Program-made: the position numbers and the translations under genes | Notes under the pieces: generated by a model | The model's input: only the letters and a program-made list of their open reading frames with translations | Databases searched by the model: none | Told to the model about the DNA's origin: nothing | Part shown: positions 7,567 to 16,063 of the stretch, piece by piece | Numbering within the stretch: position 1 is the first letter of the stretch | Layout of the letters: each line of letters begins with the position of its first letter | Assembly: GCA_964529745.1 (NCBI GenBank) | Contig: CAZGZR010000004.1 | Span: 1 to 64,000 of the forward strand | DNA from: RBG-16-57-9 sp964529745 | Lineage (GTDB): Archaea; Thermoproteota; Bathyarchaeia; TCS64 | Direction: 5' to 3' | DNA length: 64,000 bases

Positions 7567-7624
7567 CTAAACACTACTCCAAACAACAAATACAACTTAG
7601 CATACTTTAAGTTCACGTTATCTC

Positions 7625-8074
7625 TTAGTCGTACCTCACCACTATCGTTTCGGCCCAAAGCTGGCGTACCAAGTTCGCAGAGACCCTGATCTTCACATTG
7701 TCGCCCGGGTTCAGCGCAGCCCAGAACGCTGGCGCATCTGCCAGAGCGTCGAAGCATAGCTCCGTGTCTAGGACGCCCGCGATAGCGTTAACGGTGGTCA
7801 CGGTGTGGGTATTGTAGACCTCACCACAGGCTCCAGCGTAGTAGTTCACGGTCAGGTTATTGGCTCCCGCGACCCTTGGCCACATCACTATCTCGACGCT
7901 GGTGGGGCTCGTCCAGTCGTGGGGCACACGAAAGCTAGCCCAACCCAAGTTACCACCGTCGATTCTGGCCGGGTGTATCGAGGCGCCGCCGCCATAGTCA
8001 AGCTGGGTGATGAACTGTGCGCTGAACTGTCTTGTGGACGCTGGTGCTTCTGAACCCTGTGGAGGAAAAGGCAT
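7625..8074 (-). CDS. Beta-rich virion/surface protein candidate
   Basis: 149 residues beginning with MPFPPQGS, the same peptide that starts the downstream beta-helix protein. The rest is predicted beta-strand (SFRVPHDWTSPTSVEIVMWPRV, VKIRVSANLVR), in style like a jelly-roll fibre or head-decoration domain. Located in a run of leftward structural-type genes. The family is not identified. Confidence 0.6.
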   Translation of the reverse strand: MPFPPQGSEAPASTRQFSAQFITQLDYGGGASIHPARIDGGNLGWASFRVPHDWTSPTSVEIVMWPRVAGANNLTVNYYAGACGEVYNTHTVTTVNAIAGVLDTELCFDALADAPAFWAALNPGDNVKIRVSANLVRQLWAETIVVRYD

Positions 8075-8087
8075 CTAAAACCTCCTC

Positions 8088-8510
8088 CTAGGAGGGTACA
8101 CCTACTATCTCAACAACCTTTATGGCTAGAGCCGTGTGAGCCCCCCCATACTGAAGATTGATGCTGTCCCCTGTCGTCACCACTATGTCGAAGGCGTAGG
8201 CACAGTCCGCCGTCAACGCTACGTTGCCGTTCAAATGCTCCGTAACCGTGACCCCTGCCCTCGTCCTAGTTACGCTTAGCACCGCCGCGCCGTTGAACGC
8301 TGCGTAGATCCTGAACGTCGTAGGGCTATAAGTGGGTGTAAGGGCTGCGCCGAAGATATCCGTATTCGCAAGTACCGGCGTGTTGAACACCTCTCCCTTC
8401 AGCACGCCCTCTCGGACGGTCCGAAGCGCAGCCGTAAGTACAGTACCAAGCGAGTCCTCAAGTGCGGCCTCTACGGCTGCCTGTACCTCAGCCTCCGTTA
8501 TTCCTGTCAT
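8088..8510 (-). CDS. Beta-rich structural protein candidate with helical N-terminus
   Basis: 140 residues. Residues 1-35 form an alanine-rich amphipathic helix (AEVQAAVEAALEDSLGTVLTAA), then strands resembling a small beta-sandwich. Such helix-plus-sandwich proteins are common as fibre or decoration subunits. Flanked by other putative surface proteins, all leftward. Confidence 0.55.
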   Translation of the reverse strand: MTGITEAEVQAAVEAALEDSLGTVLTAALRTVREGVLKGEVFNTPVLANTDIFGAALTPTYSPTTFRIYAAFNGAAVLSVTRTRAGVTVTEHLNGNVALTADCAYAFDIVVTTGDSINLQYGGAHTALAIKVVEIVGVPS

Positions 8511-8515
8511 CTACT

Positions 8516-9307
8516 CTATGCCTCCGGCCACTTCAGAACCTTATCTACAGGGCTCTCCGTCTCAGGCTCCTCTTCCGGGTAAGACACTGGACACTCGGGG
8601 ACGCCGTCCTCGGGGTCTGGGTGTTTCAGCACTTTCAGCAACGATGCCTCAGGAGTCTCCGGTGCGGGGGGTAGCTGCTCCTGTATCCCAGGTAACAGTT
8701 CCAGGAGGGAGATCAACCTGTCTAGCCTCGAAACCACCTGGTCCAGCCTGTAGTACGCCCCCAAGGGGCCAGCTAAGCCATGACGGTCTATCCAGTACCC
8801 TTGTCTCGCCTCCAGAATCTCGGTGAACTCTACGCTGCTCAGGGCAACGGCGGCCAGTATGTCATCGTCTATCCCTATCTGGAATCCTAGAAGCATCAGA
8901 TCCGATATCCATTTCGCCCACTCCGTGTTCCTGTCGAAGGTCACCAGGTAGTACGCTATGTCCAGGGTCTGGTTGACGCCCGTGTTGTTGTGAGCCTCCA
9001 GGCTGAGGGGGTTACTCTGGGTGCACAGCACCCACAGCGGGTACGGGGAGTCCAGCACACTGTGAACCATAGGCACGTTATGTTCCTTTACCTCCACCTG
9101 TCTCTGAACGAAGTAGAAGTTACTCGTCGGAGGGCCGGGGGTGAGCTCCCCGTAGTTCACCACAAATATCTGCCATACTATATCGGCGGTGGGTGGGGCT
9201 ATGCTTATGTCTGTCTGCCCCGGCGCGAAAGTCGTCTCCACGGGGTACTGCTTGAAGCGTCCCATCCTAGTGTTTATCGCTATGCGAACCTCTTGTGGCT
9301 GGTACAC
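8516..9307 (-). CDS. Hypothetical structural protein
   Basis: 263 residues from GTG 9307, which overlaps the stop of the 39-residue gene upstream. The N-terminal 130 residues are beta-rich (IAINTRMGRFKQYPVETTFAPGQ style), the middle helical, and the C-terminus acidic and Pro/Glu-rich with two similar elements (LLKVLKHPDPED and VDKVLKWPEA). It could be a spike or adaptor protein. No family recognised. Confidence 0.6.
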   Translation of the reverse strand: MYQPQEVRIAINTRMGRFKQYPVETTFAPGQTDISIAPPTADIVWQIFVVNYGELTPGPPTSNFYFVQRQVEVKEHNVPMVHSVLDSPYPLWVLCTQSNPLSLEAHNNTGVNQTLDIAYYLVTFDRNTEWAKWISDLMLLGFQIGIDDDILAAVALSSVEFTEILEARQGYWIDRHGLAGPLGAYYRLDQVVSRLDRLISLLELLPGIQEQLPPAPETPEASLLKVLKHPDPEDGVPECPVSYPEEEPETESPVDKVLKWPEA

Positions 9308-9426
9308 TACTTAGCCTCCTTCCCCTTCTTGCTAAAGTCCAGTACCTCGTACTCGACGCCCTTAGGGGCACGGGTCACCTTCACGATGCCTTGGCCTTTC
9401 GGTGCGTAGATCTTTAGCTTGGTCAT
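9307..9426 (-). CDS. Very small basic protein (39 aa)
   Basis: ATG at 9426 to TAG at 9307-9309, overlapping the following GTG start by 3 bases. The product MTKLKIYAPKGQGIVKVTRA... is a short basic beta-hairpin type. Called from operon continuity and C-rich codon usage like its neighbours. Confidence 0.5.
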   Translation of the reverse strand: MTKLKIYAPKGQGIVKVTRAPKGVEYEVLDFSKKGKEAK

Positions 9427-9461
9427 CACCATCTCTAAAGGTTAAGGGTTCTTCAAGCTTA

Positions 9462-10916
9462 TTATATTGCTCTAATCCCCCAGACCCGCATCTCGCCTCT
9501 TCCATCGATCAGATCCTGTGTTTTCACTATGTTGAAGCCGTTTTCACGTATTAGGCGGGTCAACAGGTTCAGGGTGAAGAAGTAGAACTCGCACGGCTCA
9601 CAGTATTTCCAGTCGGGGCCAAAGTCTCGGTTGTTCTGGGATGCCCCTGTCTTCAGCAGCAGCAGGCCGCCGGGCTTGAGCAGCTTACGCATTAGGTTTA
9701 ACTCGTAGCTGGGTCTATGGAAGTGCTCTATAGTCTCCTTGGTCACTATGGCGTCAAAGTAGCCCTCCGGCCACGGCGCCGTCTCCAGGTACCCTATATG
9801 CATCTTTATAGAGAAGTGCTCCGCACCCCACTCGGCGCTCGTCCTGTTTGGCTCCACACCGTAGACCTCATAGCCTCTCTCAGCTAACCCAGCTGAGTGA
9901 TACCCCGTAGCGCATCCCACATCTAGAACCCTGCCGCTACGCACATAGGGTCGTATCTCGTTCAGCAGCAGCTTACCCGCGATCTCGGTCTGGCCGGGAG
10001 CTAGCTCCTCTTTTGCGAATACCTTCCTCTCCAGTTTGTCATCGGGTGCGTATCCCTGCCTGTCTCTGTTCTTCACATAGATCAAGCCGCAGCCGTCGCA
10101 GGTGACGAAGGTGGCGCCGCTCTTCTCGAACGCCGGTGTGTACTCCTTGCTGTGACACACCACACACTCGTCTAAGGGATAGCCGCCGGAGTCCAGCACC
10201 GCATCCAGAGTCTTCTTTAAACCCGTCCCCTCGAGGGATAGCTCAGTTTTCTTTAGGCGTCCTAATATCAAGGGCCACTTTCCCCTTAGGCTCCTCCTGT
10301 TTCGGCTGGGCTGAGTGTTCACATTCTGGAGGCTCATTATCTTGGGTACATAGATAGCCCTGTACCCCGCCCTCATCATCCAGTAGAATATCTTGAAGTC
10401 CCAATAGTAGCCGTGGTCTACCATGTGGTGCGTCTCCCTGAACGCGTCCCTGTTATACAGCTGCCCGGAGCCTATTATCTGGGCTACGTCGTCCGCTCTC
10501 GTTATCTGATTGGTTCTCCTGATATCCACAATGTTATCCTTGACAGCTAACACATCTCCGTAGATCACACCTACGTCGGGTGCTGCATACTCCTCGAGCA
10601 CGCTTCTACGGTCTGACAGCATAAGATCGTCGTCGTCATTCCACGCAACGAATTTGTTCTCTGCTTCAAGTAGAGCTCTATGCACTGCATGAACTACGTC
10701 TATGTGGTGATCCTCTATCTCCGGGGTTACGTCCTGAGTGAAGACTTTTGCGCCACGGTCAAGCAGCCAGGCCTCCACCGCTTCAAGTCGGTTTCCCAGC
10801 TTAACGGGGTCCAGATAGATCCTGATCTCATCAGGGTCCTGCTCCTCTATACTCTTGTATGCCTCCTCCAAAAGACGACCTTCTCGAGATACCAGCATAC
10901 ACGCCGAGAACTTCAT
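9462..10916 (-). CDS. Fusion of family-2 glycosyltransferase and SAM methyltransferase
   Basis: 484 residues. Residues 1-230 resemble a GT-A (GT2) domain with an acidic run WNDDDD near residue 95 as the candidate metal/nucleotide-sugar site. Residues about 247-277 hold a zinc knuckle (CVVC...CDGC). Residues about 330-480 are a class I methyltransferase (motif I LDVGCATGYHSAGL, GVEPN acid loop, later LKPGGLLLLKTG). The zinc knuckle plus methyltransferase order is typical of sugar methyltransferases. It starts 3 bases after the upstream methyltransferase gene. It likely adds and methylates a sugar in the glycan pathway encoded here. Confidence 0.75.
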   Translation of the reverse strand: MKFSACMLVSREGRLLEEAYKSIEEQDPDEIRIYLDPVKLGNRLEAVEAWLLDRGAKVFTQDVTPEIEDHHIDVVHAVHRALLEAENKFVAWNDDDDLMLSDRRSVLEEYAAPDVGVIYGDVLAVKDNIVDIRRTNQITRADDVAQIIGSGQLYNRDAFRETHHMVDHGYYWDFKIFYWMMRAGYRAIYVPKIMSLQNVNTQPSRNRRSLRGKWPLILGRLKKTELSLEGTGLKKTLDAVLDSGGYPLDECVVCHSKEYTPAFEKSGATFVTCDGCGLIYVKNRDRQGYAPDDKLERKVFAKEELAPGQTEIAGKLLLNEIRPYVRSGRVLDVGCATGYHSAGLAERGYEVYGVEPNRTSAEWGAEHFSIKMHIGYLETAPWPEGYFDAIVTKETIEHFHRPSYELNLMRKLLKPGGLLLLKTGASQNNRDFGPDWKYCEPCEFYFFTLNLLTRLIRENGFNIVKTQDLIDGRGEMRVWGIRAI

Positions 10917-10918
10917 TT

Positions 10919-11596
10919 CTAGTCCGCCCTGTGCACCGTGATAGTGAAGTCATGAGGCATGTACGTATGGTCGAGGGTAACCTTCCTGCCTAAAAACCAC
11001 ATACAGTGATCCAGAACCTTAATGGGGTCGTACTGAAAGTCCCTCGAGTTAACATGGTCCGCATGGGTGGATAACATGTTGAACGCCATAGCCTTTCTGG
11101 TCGCCGCCCAGCAGTTATCAAGTATCTGGTACGCCCATCTGTGCTGTTCTTCGGGGTTCCCTATCTTCTTCGTGAGCACGCCGGACATTATCACGTAGTC
11201 GTATTGTCTATCCAGAGCCTCCACCATGTCGTGAACCTTGAAGCTTATCGGGTTTCTAGAGGGCAATAAGTTAGGGTAATGTTCTTCTGCTTTTTTCACC
11301 ATTTTGGTGGATATGTCTATTCCTGTGTAGCTCCACGGGTAATCATATTTGTCCCTCAGATAGTCGATTAGATTACCCAGACCGCAGCCTACATCTAGTA
11401 TCGTTATGTTTCTAAACAGTCTCCCCCACACGGAACAGATATCGGGTATTATCCTGCATAGGACCTCGAACCTTTTCCTCTGACTGCGCCAGCTGCCCCA
11501 ATCTAAGGCCTGGGGACTGAACCCATATCTCTCAACATTACAATCCCAATACTTCTCAAGGTTCTCTACTTTATTCACTTCCTCTACTTTATCCAC
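10919..11596 (-). CDS. Class I SAM-dependent methyltransferase
   Basis: 225 residues. Motif I ILDVGCGLGNLIDYL at about 69-83, followed by TGIDIS as the acidic loop and YDYVIMSGVL as motif IV. Probably methylates a sugar or other small acceptor. The start overlaps the WbqC-like gene by 13 bases, placing it in the glycan operon. Confidence 0.75.
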   Translation of the reverse strand: MDKVEEVNKVENLEKYWDCNVERYGFSPQALDWGSWRSQRKRFEVLCRIIPDICSVWGRLFRNITILDVGCGLGNLIDYLRDKYDYPWSYTGIDISTKMVKKAEEHYPNLLPSRNPISFKVHDMVEALDRQYDYVIMSGVLTKKIGNPEEQHRWAYQILDNCWAATRKAMAFNMLSTHADHVNSRDFQYDPIKVLDHCMWFLGRKVTLDHTYMPHDFTITVHRAD

Positions 11597-12276
11597 TCTC
11601 TCGCCCCCGGTCCATACCTCATTAAGGGATCCAGTATACTTATGTCTCCATAGGGTTCATACGTGCACCGCCATTGTTGGACTTCTACCTCTATCCCTGC
11701 CTCCTTGAAGAGCTCCGTGTCCAAGTAATTTTTGTATGCGGTGCCCCCTGAGAGGTAAGTGTCCGCGTTGTATAATCTGCACAGGTCTACAAGCAGCTGA
11801 TTACCTCCCTCCGCTAGTCCTTTCCCCGTGAGAGGTTCAACGCGCTTCACCATGGATATTACGTCGCTCAGCAAAACCATGTGCGTGTCTATCCCTAAAA
11901 TCTCCTTTAAGGTATAGATTCCCGTTAAGCTTACGTCCACCAGCATCTCCCGGTCTAGGCTTAGCTCTGCCGTCTTGTACCCAACGAGGAAAAACGGCTT
12001 CTCATGGTAGCACTGTTTTAGTGTTTTCAGGTGCTTATCCATCCATCGCCCGGGAACCAACCGTACCTGATTGATGGGCTTGAACAGGTCTTCATGGTTG
12101 ACGGGAATGGTTCGCAGCAGCTTGTCCTCGTTCATCCACAACTCGTAGCGCTGCTGCCAGCTGCCCTTCTTGAACTGGAGACTATCGAGTATAACAAATA
12201 CATCTGACTCTATCATGCGATTGAAAAAATGAAGGCAGGGAAAGGGCCTAGGTTGGTATGCTGCTAATGTCACCAT
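11584..12276 (-). CDS. WbqC-like family protein
   Basis: 230 residues. The opening LAAYQPRPFPCLHFFNRM, the DVFVILDSLQFKKGSWQQR segment, the LSGGTAYKNYL motif and a final YEPYGDISILDPLMRYG fit the WbqC family (PF08889), found in polysaccharide and glycolipid clusters; some members act in amino-sugar modification. The 5' end overlaps the deacetylase gene by 29 bases. Confidence 0.7.
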   Translation of the reverse strand: MVTLAAYQPRPFPCLHFFNRMIESDVFVILDSLQFKKGSWQQRYELWMNEDKLLRTIPVNHEDLFKPINQVRLVPGRWMDKHLKTLKQCYHEKPFFLVGYKTAELSLDREMLVDVSLTGIYTLKEILGIDTHMVLLSDVISMVKRVEPLTGKGLAEGGNQLLVDLCRLYNADTYLSGGTAYKNYLDTELFKEAGIEVEVQQWRCTYEPYGDISILDPLMRYGPGAREWIK

Positions 12277-12904
12277 AGAGTTGTACCACCTTGAAGGGTT
12301 CAGCCGCGTGATACCCTGCGTGGAGACCCCAATACTCCGCCCTAACCCTTATTGCCTCTGGACTCCTTGGGTGCGGCCACGGTCTGCACTCCGTGATGTA
12401 GGCCTTCATCGCCTCCACCTTCTTTTCAAGGGTCTCAGCTATATCTACGAAAAGGTTTGGCTCGAACTCCCCTACTCTCCATACGGTGGACTCGAAGCAG
12501 ATCAGGTTTATCCTCCTATGCTCCTTTGGTCTCGAGTACACCCGGGCGGTCTCGTAGATTATCCTGTGATCCTTGTTGAGCTGGGTTGGGCTGTTGGTTA
12601 TGAGCAGGTTGGGCTCAAGTTCCAGGGCCTCGAACCTTTTGTTTATGTCTATCTGGGCGTAGGTGTCAAACCTTTGGTTAGCTAGGTTAAGCCATTTTAC
12701 ATCTGTTACTCCTAGTATAGCGCAGGACGCTACGGCCTGGTCCCTCAGGTCGTCGTATTTGGGGGCGTGGAGCAGGCCGTCACTGGCGAACACCAGGGTA
12801 ATCTCTGTCTCTTTCTCTGTGGCCAGCTTCGCTATGTAGCCTCCTGCACCTATCACCGCGTCGTCCGGGTGGGCGCACAATACCACTACTTTCATCTTTA
12901 TCAC
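12248..12904 (-). CDS. PIG-L/LmbE-type N-acetylglucosaminyl deacetylase
   Basis: 218 residues from ATG 12904 (ATG 12895 also possible). Motif AHPDD at residues 12-16 supplies the zinc ligands and catalytic Asp; DHRIIYETA near 116 fits the third ligand region. This zinc family removes acetyl from GlcNAc-linked lipids or glycosides. It overlaps the GT2 gene by 4 bases and probably de-N-acetylates a sugar in the same pathway. Confidence 0.8.
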   Translation of the reverse strand: MIKMKVVVLCAHPDDAVIGAGGYIAKLATEKETEITLVFASDGLLHAPKYDDLRDQAVASCAILGVTDVKWLNLANQRFDTYAQIDINKRFEALELEPNLLITNSPTQLNKDHRIIYETARVYSRPKEHRRINLICFESTVWRVGEFEPNLFVDIAETLEKKVEAMKAYITECRPWPHPRSPEAIRVRAEYWGLHAGYHAAEPFKVVQLYGDISSIPT

Positions 12905-13758
12905 CTTAGGGGGACGTCGGGTAGACGCCCAGCTATCTCCCCGTCTCTATAGACTATCTTGAAGGGGAGCTCTTCCAACTGTTCCCTTATCACCGCCGGC
13001 AGAACCTTAAGCCCATCAATGAAGCGTTTTTCTAGGGGTACGCAGTGGCGCCGGCAGTAATCACGATACCATTCGGGGGCTAGTTTCTTCACTTTCTCAA
13101 GGGTCAGCCCCTTCTCGGCCTCCACGTACTCGGGTATGGACCCATGGGACCCGTCTAGAATCCAGTCCGGTTGACGCATCCGGTACCAGACTCTCCACGC
13201 TGGCCTTACTAGGCTCAGGTTCACCCCGAACATTCCCATCATTGTTCTCGATTTTAAATCCGGGAAGGTGGGTCTATCCCTCGAGGCCGGTGGATCCGCC
13301 TCAATTATCCGTCCCACCTTATGAAACAGCAGCTTGTGAGGGACGTTACACGGGGTTCTGTCGAATACATGTGTGTAGTCCCCGCAGAGGTTGATGTCTC
13401 CGCAGCGGATCATCCACCGTTTGTTACGGTTCTCTTCAACCAGCCTCTTTAAAGACTTAGTGCTGTATGGGCCGTCGCTGTTCATGACTAGGTTCGCGTC
13501 CTGCATCAATATCCAGGGGTGGCTGCAGAGCTCTATGGCCCTGTAACGACTCTCGTACATGAGCAGCCCGCTCTCTATTTTTACTTCTCCCGGAATGTTT
13601 AGCTCTGCTAGGGTTTCCTCCGCCTCTTTTACAGTGTTATCCCAACTGCCGTTATCCAGGACCACCACCTCGTCCGCGAACCCGTCCACACTCTTTAGGG
13701 CGAGGGGTATGCTTTCCTCTTCGTTCCAGCTGATCACCGATACGCTGATCTTAGTCAT
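12901..13758 (-). CDS. Family-2 glycosyltransferase
   Basis: 285 residues. The N-terminus ISVSVISWNEEESIPLALKSV followed by EVVVLDNGSWDNT is the canonical GT2 nucleotide-binding region; MQDANLVM supplies a DxN-type metal motif near residue 88. No membrane segment is evident. The gene overlaps its downstream neighbour by 4 bases and the upstream hydrolase by 8. Confidence 0.75.
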   Translation of the reverse strand: MTKISVSVISWNEEESIPLALKSVDGFADEVVVLDNGSWDNTVKEAEETLAELNIPGEVKIESGLLMYESRYRAIELCSHPWILMQDANLVMNSDGPYSTKSLKRLVEENRNKRWMIRCGDINLCGDYTHVFDRTPCNVPHKLLFHKVGRIIEADPPASRDRPTFPDLKSRTMMGMFGVNLSLVRPAWRVWYRMRQPDWILDGSHGSIPEYVEAEKGLTLEKVKKLAPEWYRDYCRRHCVPLEKRFIDGLKVLPAVIREQLEELPFKIVYRDGEIAGRLPDVPLR

Positions 13759-14558
13759 GTTTATCCAGGTACCCTAGTTTCTTCAGTCGCTCCTGGAGCA
13801 TCTTCGTCTCACTAGGCGGAGGCATCTCCGTCAGGTCCAGCACCACAGGCAGGATATCCTTGATGTGAGGCGGTTTCTCGAATCCTAGGGGTATGCTGCT
13901 GCTGAGGAAGGAGTACCTGGTATGGTAGCCCCGGGTGCACTCATTGTGTCCTGGGATAACTACGCGGCCGCTCTTCCGCGTCAGCATACCGTGGTCGCTC
14001 ATTATCAACAAGACGCCGTCGTCACCCATAGCCACCTTGACCGTCTTGGCCATGTCAGCGCACCAGACGTAGAGCTTGTCCATCGTCTCCTGGCTCCAGG
14101 CGTACATGTGCTGCAGAAAGTCGGTTCCCCAGATATGGATCATGAGGAGCGGCGGCTTCTTCTTTAGGGCCTCCATGTACAGGCTGCGCCTATGATTCAT
14201 CTGGATCCAGCACTCCCCAGCGAACGTTCTCATGGCCACGGGCTTACCCATCGCCCTAGTCATACGTCCCTCGGGGAACCAATCTATGTTCTCATGGGGT
14301 ACCTGTATTGCTACGCTGCCGGGAACCAGGTCGAACAGGTTGGGGACCTTCAGCGCTTTTTTACGGTACTGGTTCCCTGTTACACCGTTCTCTTTAGGCA
14401 TCTTCCCGGTGGTTATGACGGCCCACAGCTGGGCGGTGGAGGGATCGTTTATCCCTATGTTGTTGTCCACCTTCCAGCACTCGGCTTGGGCGAGCTCAGG
14501 GATATCCTTCGCTATGCTCCACTCAAGCGCATCGAAATCCGAGGATGCAAACGCGCAT
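13751..14558 (-). pseudogene. Alkaline-phosphatase-superfamily hydrolase, frameshifted near its N-terminus
   Basis: The intact frame 13751-14470 encodes 239 residues with MSDHGM and metal-site motifs of the type I phosphodiesterase / nucleotide pyrophosphatase class, including HIWGTDFLQHMY. The true start is ATG 14558, right after the HNH gene's stop and a GGAGGTGAT site: it reads MRVCILGF, then an extra base in the AAA at 14535-14537 throws the frame, after which DALEWSIAKDIPEL continues into the long frame. Removing one base restores a normal N-terminus carrying the first metal-binding Asp. It is either a real disruption or a sequencing error. It would act on phosphodiesters or phospho-sugars in the glycan operon. 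Confidence 0.7.
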
Positions 14559-15308
14559 CTACACCATCACCTCCTCTAAGATTATTTCTCCCTGTCTCAA
14601 TTCATCCCAATGTAGAGACATATGACAATTTCGACATAAACTTGTAAGGTTTGAGGGGTTATTATTAGTTTTAATGTGATCTATGTGGTGTACATGTAGT
14701 TTATACTCTAATTCATCTTGATTTATTCCACATAGTTGACAAGTATAGCTATCTCTTTTTCTTATTATCTCTTTAAGTTCTGTACAAAATTCTGCACCGT
14801 AAGGCTCAAAGGATATCCCCCCCTGCCAATTAGGGTGATTCTCCCCCGCATTTTCTCCCTTCTTAAACTGAGTTTCTCTAAAGTTTGTTATTCCTTCAGG
14901 AGACATCCATTCCTCTATTGGTTTTCCTTTTAAGGGTGAAGGTTGACCAAGATGGGCTTCTGACATGTGGTTAGCATATTCTAGATCTTGCCATAACTCT
15001 TTAATTCTCTCTGAGTTCTTCTCTCGGAAGCGTCCTAGGCTTAAGGTTTCCTCACGTGATCTCGTTGGTATACTGTATCTCTTCATAGCTGTCTGAATCG
15101 CCTGTCGTGAACAAGGGTATAGATCGGCTATTTCATTCTGACTTAAGTTGTCTTCTAAGTATAGTTTAGCTAATTTTTCTCTATCTAAATATAACTTCAT
15201 CCTTGCCTTGTCATGACATTCATGAGAACAGTATTTTGCTGTGTCTTCTCGATATGGTCTAACCTCAAAAAGGTTACCACAGTACTCACAAATTAAACTA
15301 ATAGGTAT
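14559..15308 (-). CDS. Free-standing HNH endonuclease with zinc finger and HTH
   Basis: About 249 residues if translation starts at the ATA at 15308, six bases after GGAGGT. The first ATG (15200) would drop a clear zinc finger (CEYCG...YCSHECH). The order is zinc finger, helix-turn-helix (NEIADLYPCSRQAIQTAMKR), a linker with repeated basic motifs, then an HNH domain (CQLCG...HVHHIDH...LCRNCH). It is typical of phage homing endonucleases. Its composition is clearly AT-richer than both flanking genes, suggesting recent insertion into the operon, next to the frameshifted hydrolase. Confidence 0.8.
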   Translation of the reverse strand: MPISLICEYCGNLFEVRPYREDTAKYCSHECHDKARMKLYLDREKLAKLYLEDNLSQNEIADLYPCSRQAIQTAMKRYSIPTRSREETLSLGRFREKNSERIKELWQDLEYANHMSEAHLGQPSPLKGKPIEEWMSPEGITNFRETQFKKGENAGENHPNWQGGISFEPYGAEFCTELKEIIRKRDSYTCQLCGINQDELEYKLHVHHIDHIKTNNNPSNLTSLCRNCHMSLHWDELRQGEIILEEVMV

Positions 15309-15310
15309 GC

Positions 15311-16063
15311 TTAGACCTCCTTATCCAGTATCAGTATCGCCTGCTCCCGGGGGCTTCGGTGCTCCCCGGGGATCTCCTTCCGGTCTGGCCACAGCAGCAG
15401 CCTTCCCTTGAAGGGCGGTGTCAGTTTGCTCGTCGCCTCGTCTATCTCCTTGAGCATGTACCTGTGGCTTATCAGGCCGTCTTCTCTTATCGTGAACACC
15501 GGCATCGTGGGGGGAAGCATAGCCACCACCAGCCTCTTCTCCGTGTGATCCCACATCTGCTGAAGGGGTTCATAGAGTAAAGGTAGGTGCTGTACTACTT
15601 GGAGGCTGAAAACAGTATCGTAGACCCCTGTATGAGGCGGCGCCCACCCCCTCAGTCCTGATATGTCGAATACGTCCCCTACCTCAAAGCAGGCCTCATT
15701 AAGGGGGAAACATTCTCGGGCCAGCTTTATCATGTTCTCACAGTCTAGCCCCAAGTACTCCGATATGAGGGCAGACCCCATCTTTAGCACCCCAAACAGG
15801 TGTCCAACGCCACACCCCATGTCTAGCACTGTCTCCCCGCGTAGATACTGCACCACCCTCTGTGTTCGATGTCTTTTCCCTCTCTGCCCTATCGTTCTGG
15901 GCTTATAATCTGGGGACGGGTTACCCCAGCCCTTCAGACACTCCGCTGCGTGGTCTGGGTTATGCGTCCACGGCTCCCAGAACCTGTTCTCAGGGTCTAA
16001 GGGTCGTCCCTTACTCCCCCACTCTTTGTAGAGTGGGCTGTCCTTTGCGTTCAGTCTCTTCAT
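15311..16063 (-). CDS. Class I SAM-dependent methyltransferase
   Basis: 250 residues. Motif I VLDMGCGVGHLFGVL at about 79-93, GLDCEN as motif II, and a VFSLQVVQHL region as motif IV. Overlaps the upstream glycosyltransferase by 4 bases. Probably a sugar O-methyltransferase of the glycan island. Confidence 0.75.
   Translation of the reverse strand: MKRLNAKDSPLYKEWGSKGRPLDPENRFWEPWTHNPDHAAECLKGWGNPSPDYKPRTIGQRGKRHRTQRVVQYLRGETVLDMGCGVGHLFGVLKMGSALISEYLGLDCENMIKLARECFPLNEACFEVGDVFDISGLRGWAPPHTGVYDTVFSLQVVQHLPLLYEPLQQMWDHTEKRLVVAMLPPTMPVFTIREDGLISHRYMLKEIDEATSKLTPPFKGRLLLWPDRKEIPGEHRSPREQAILILDKEV

Noticed and set aside
14559..15308. HNH gene as part of a group I intron
   Set aside because: It lies between intact genes in an operon, not inside a split gene, and no intron core could be recognised; a free-standing endonuclease is simpler.
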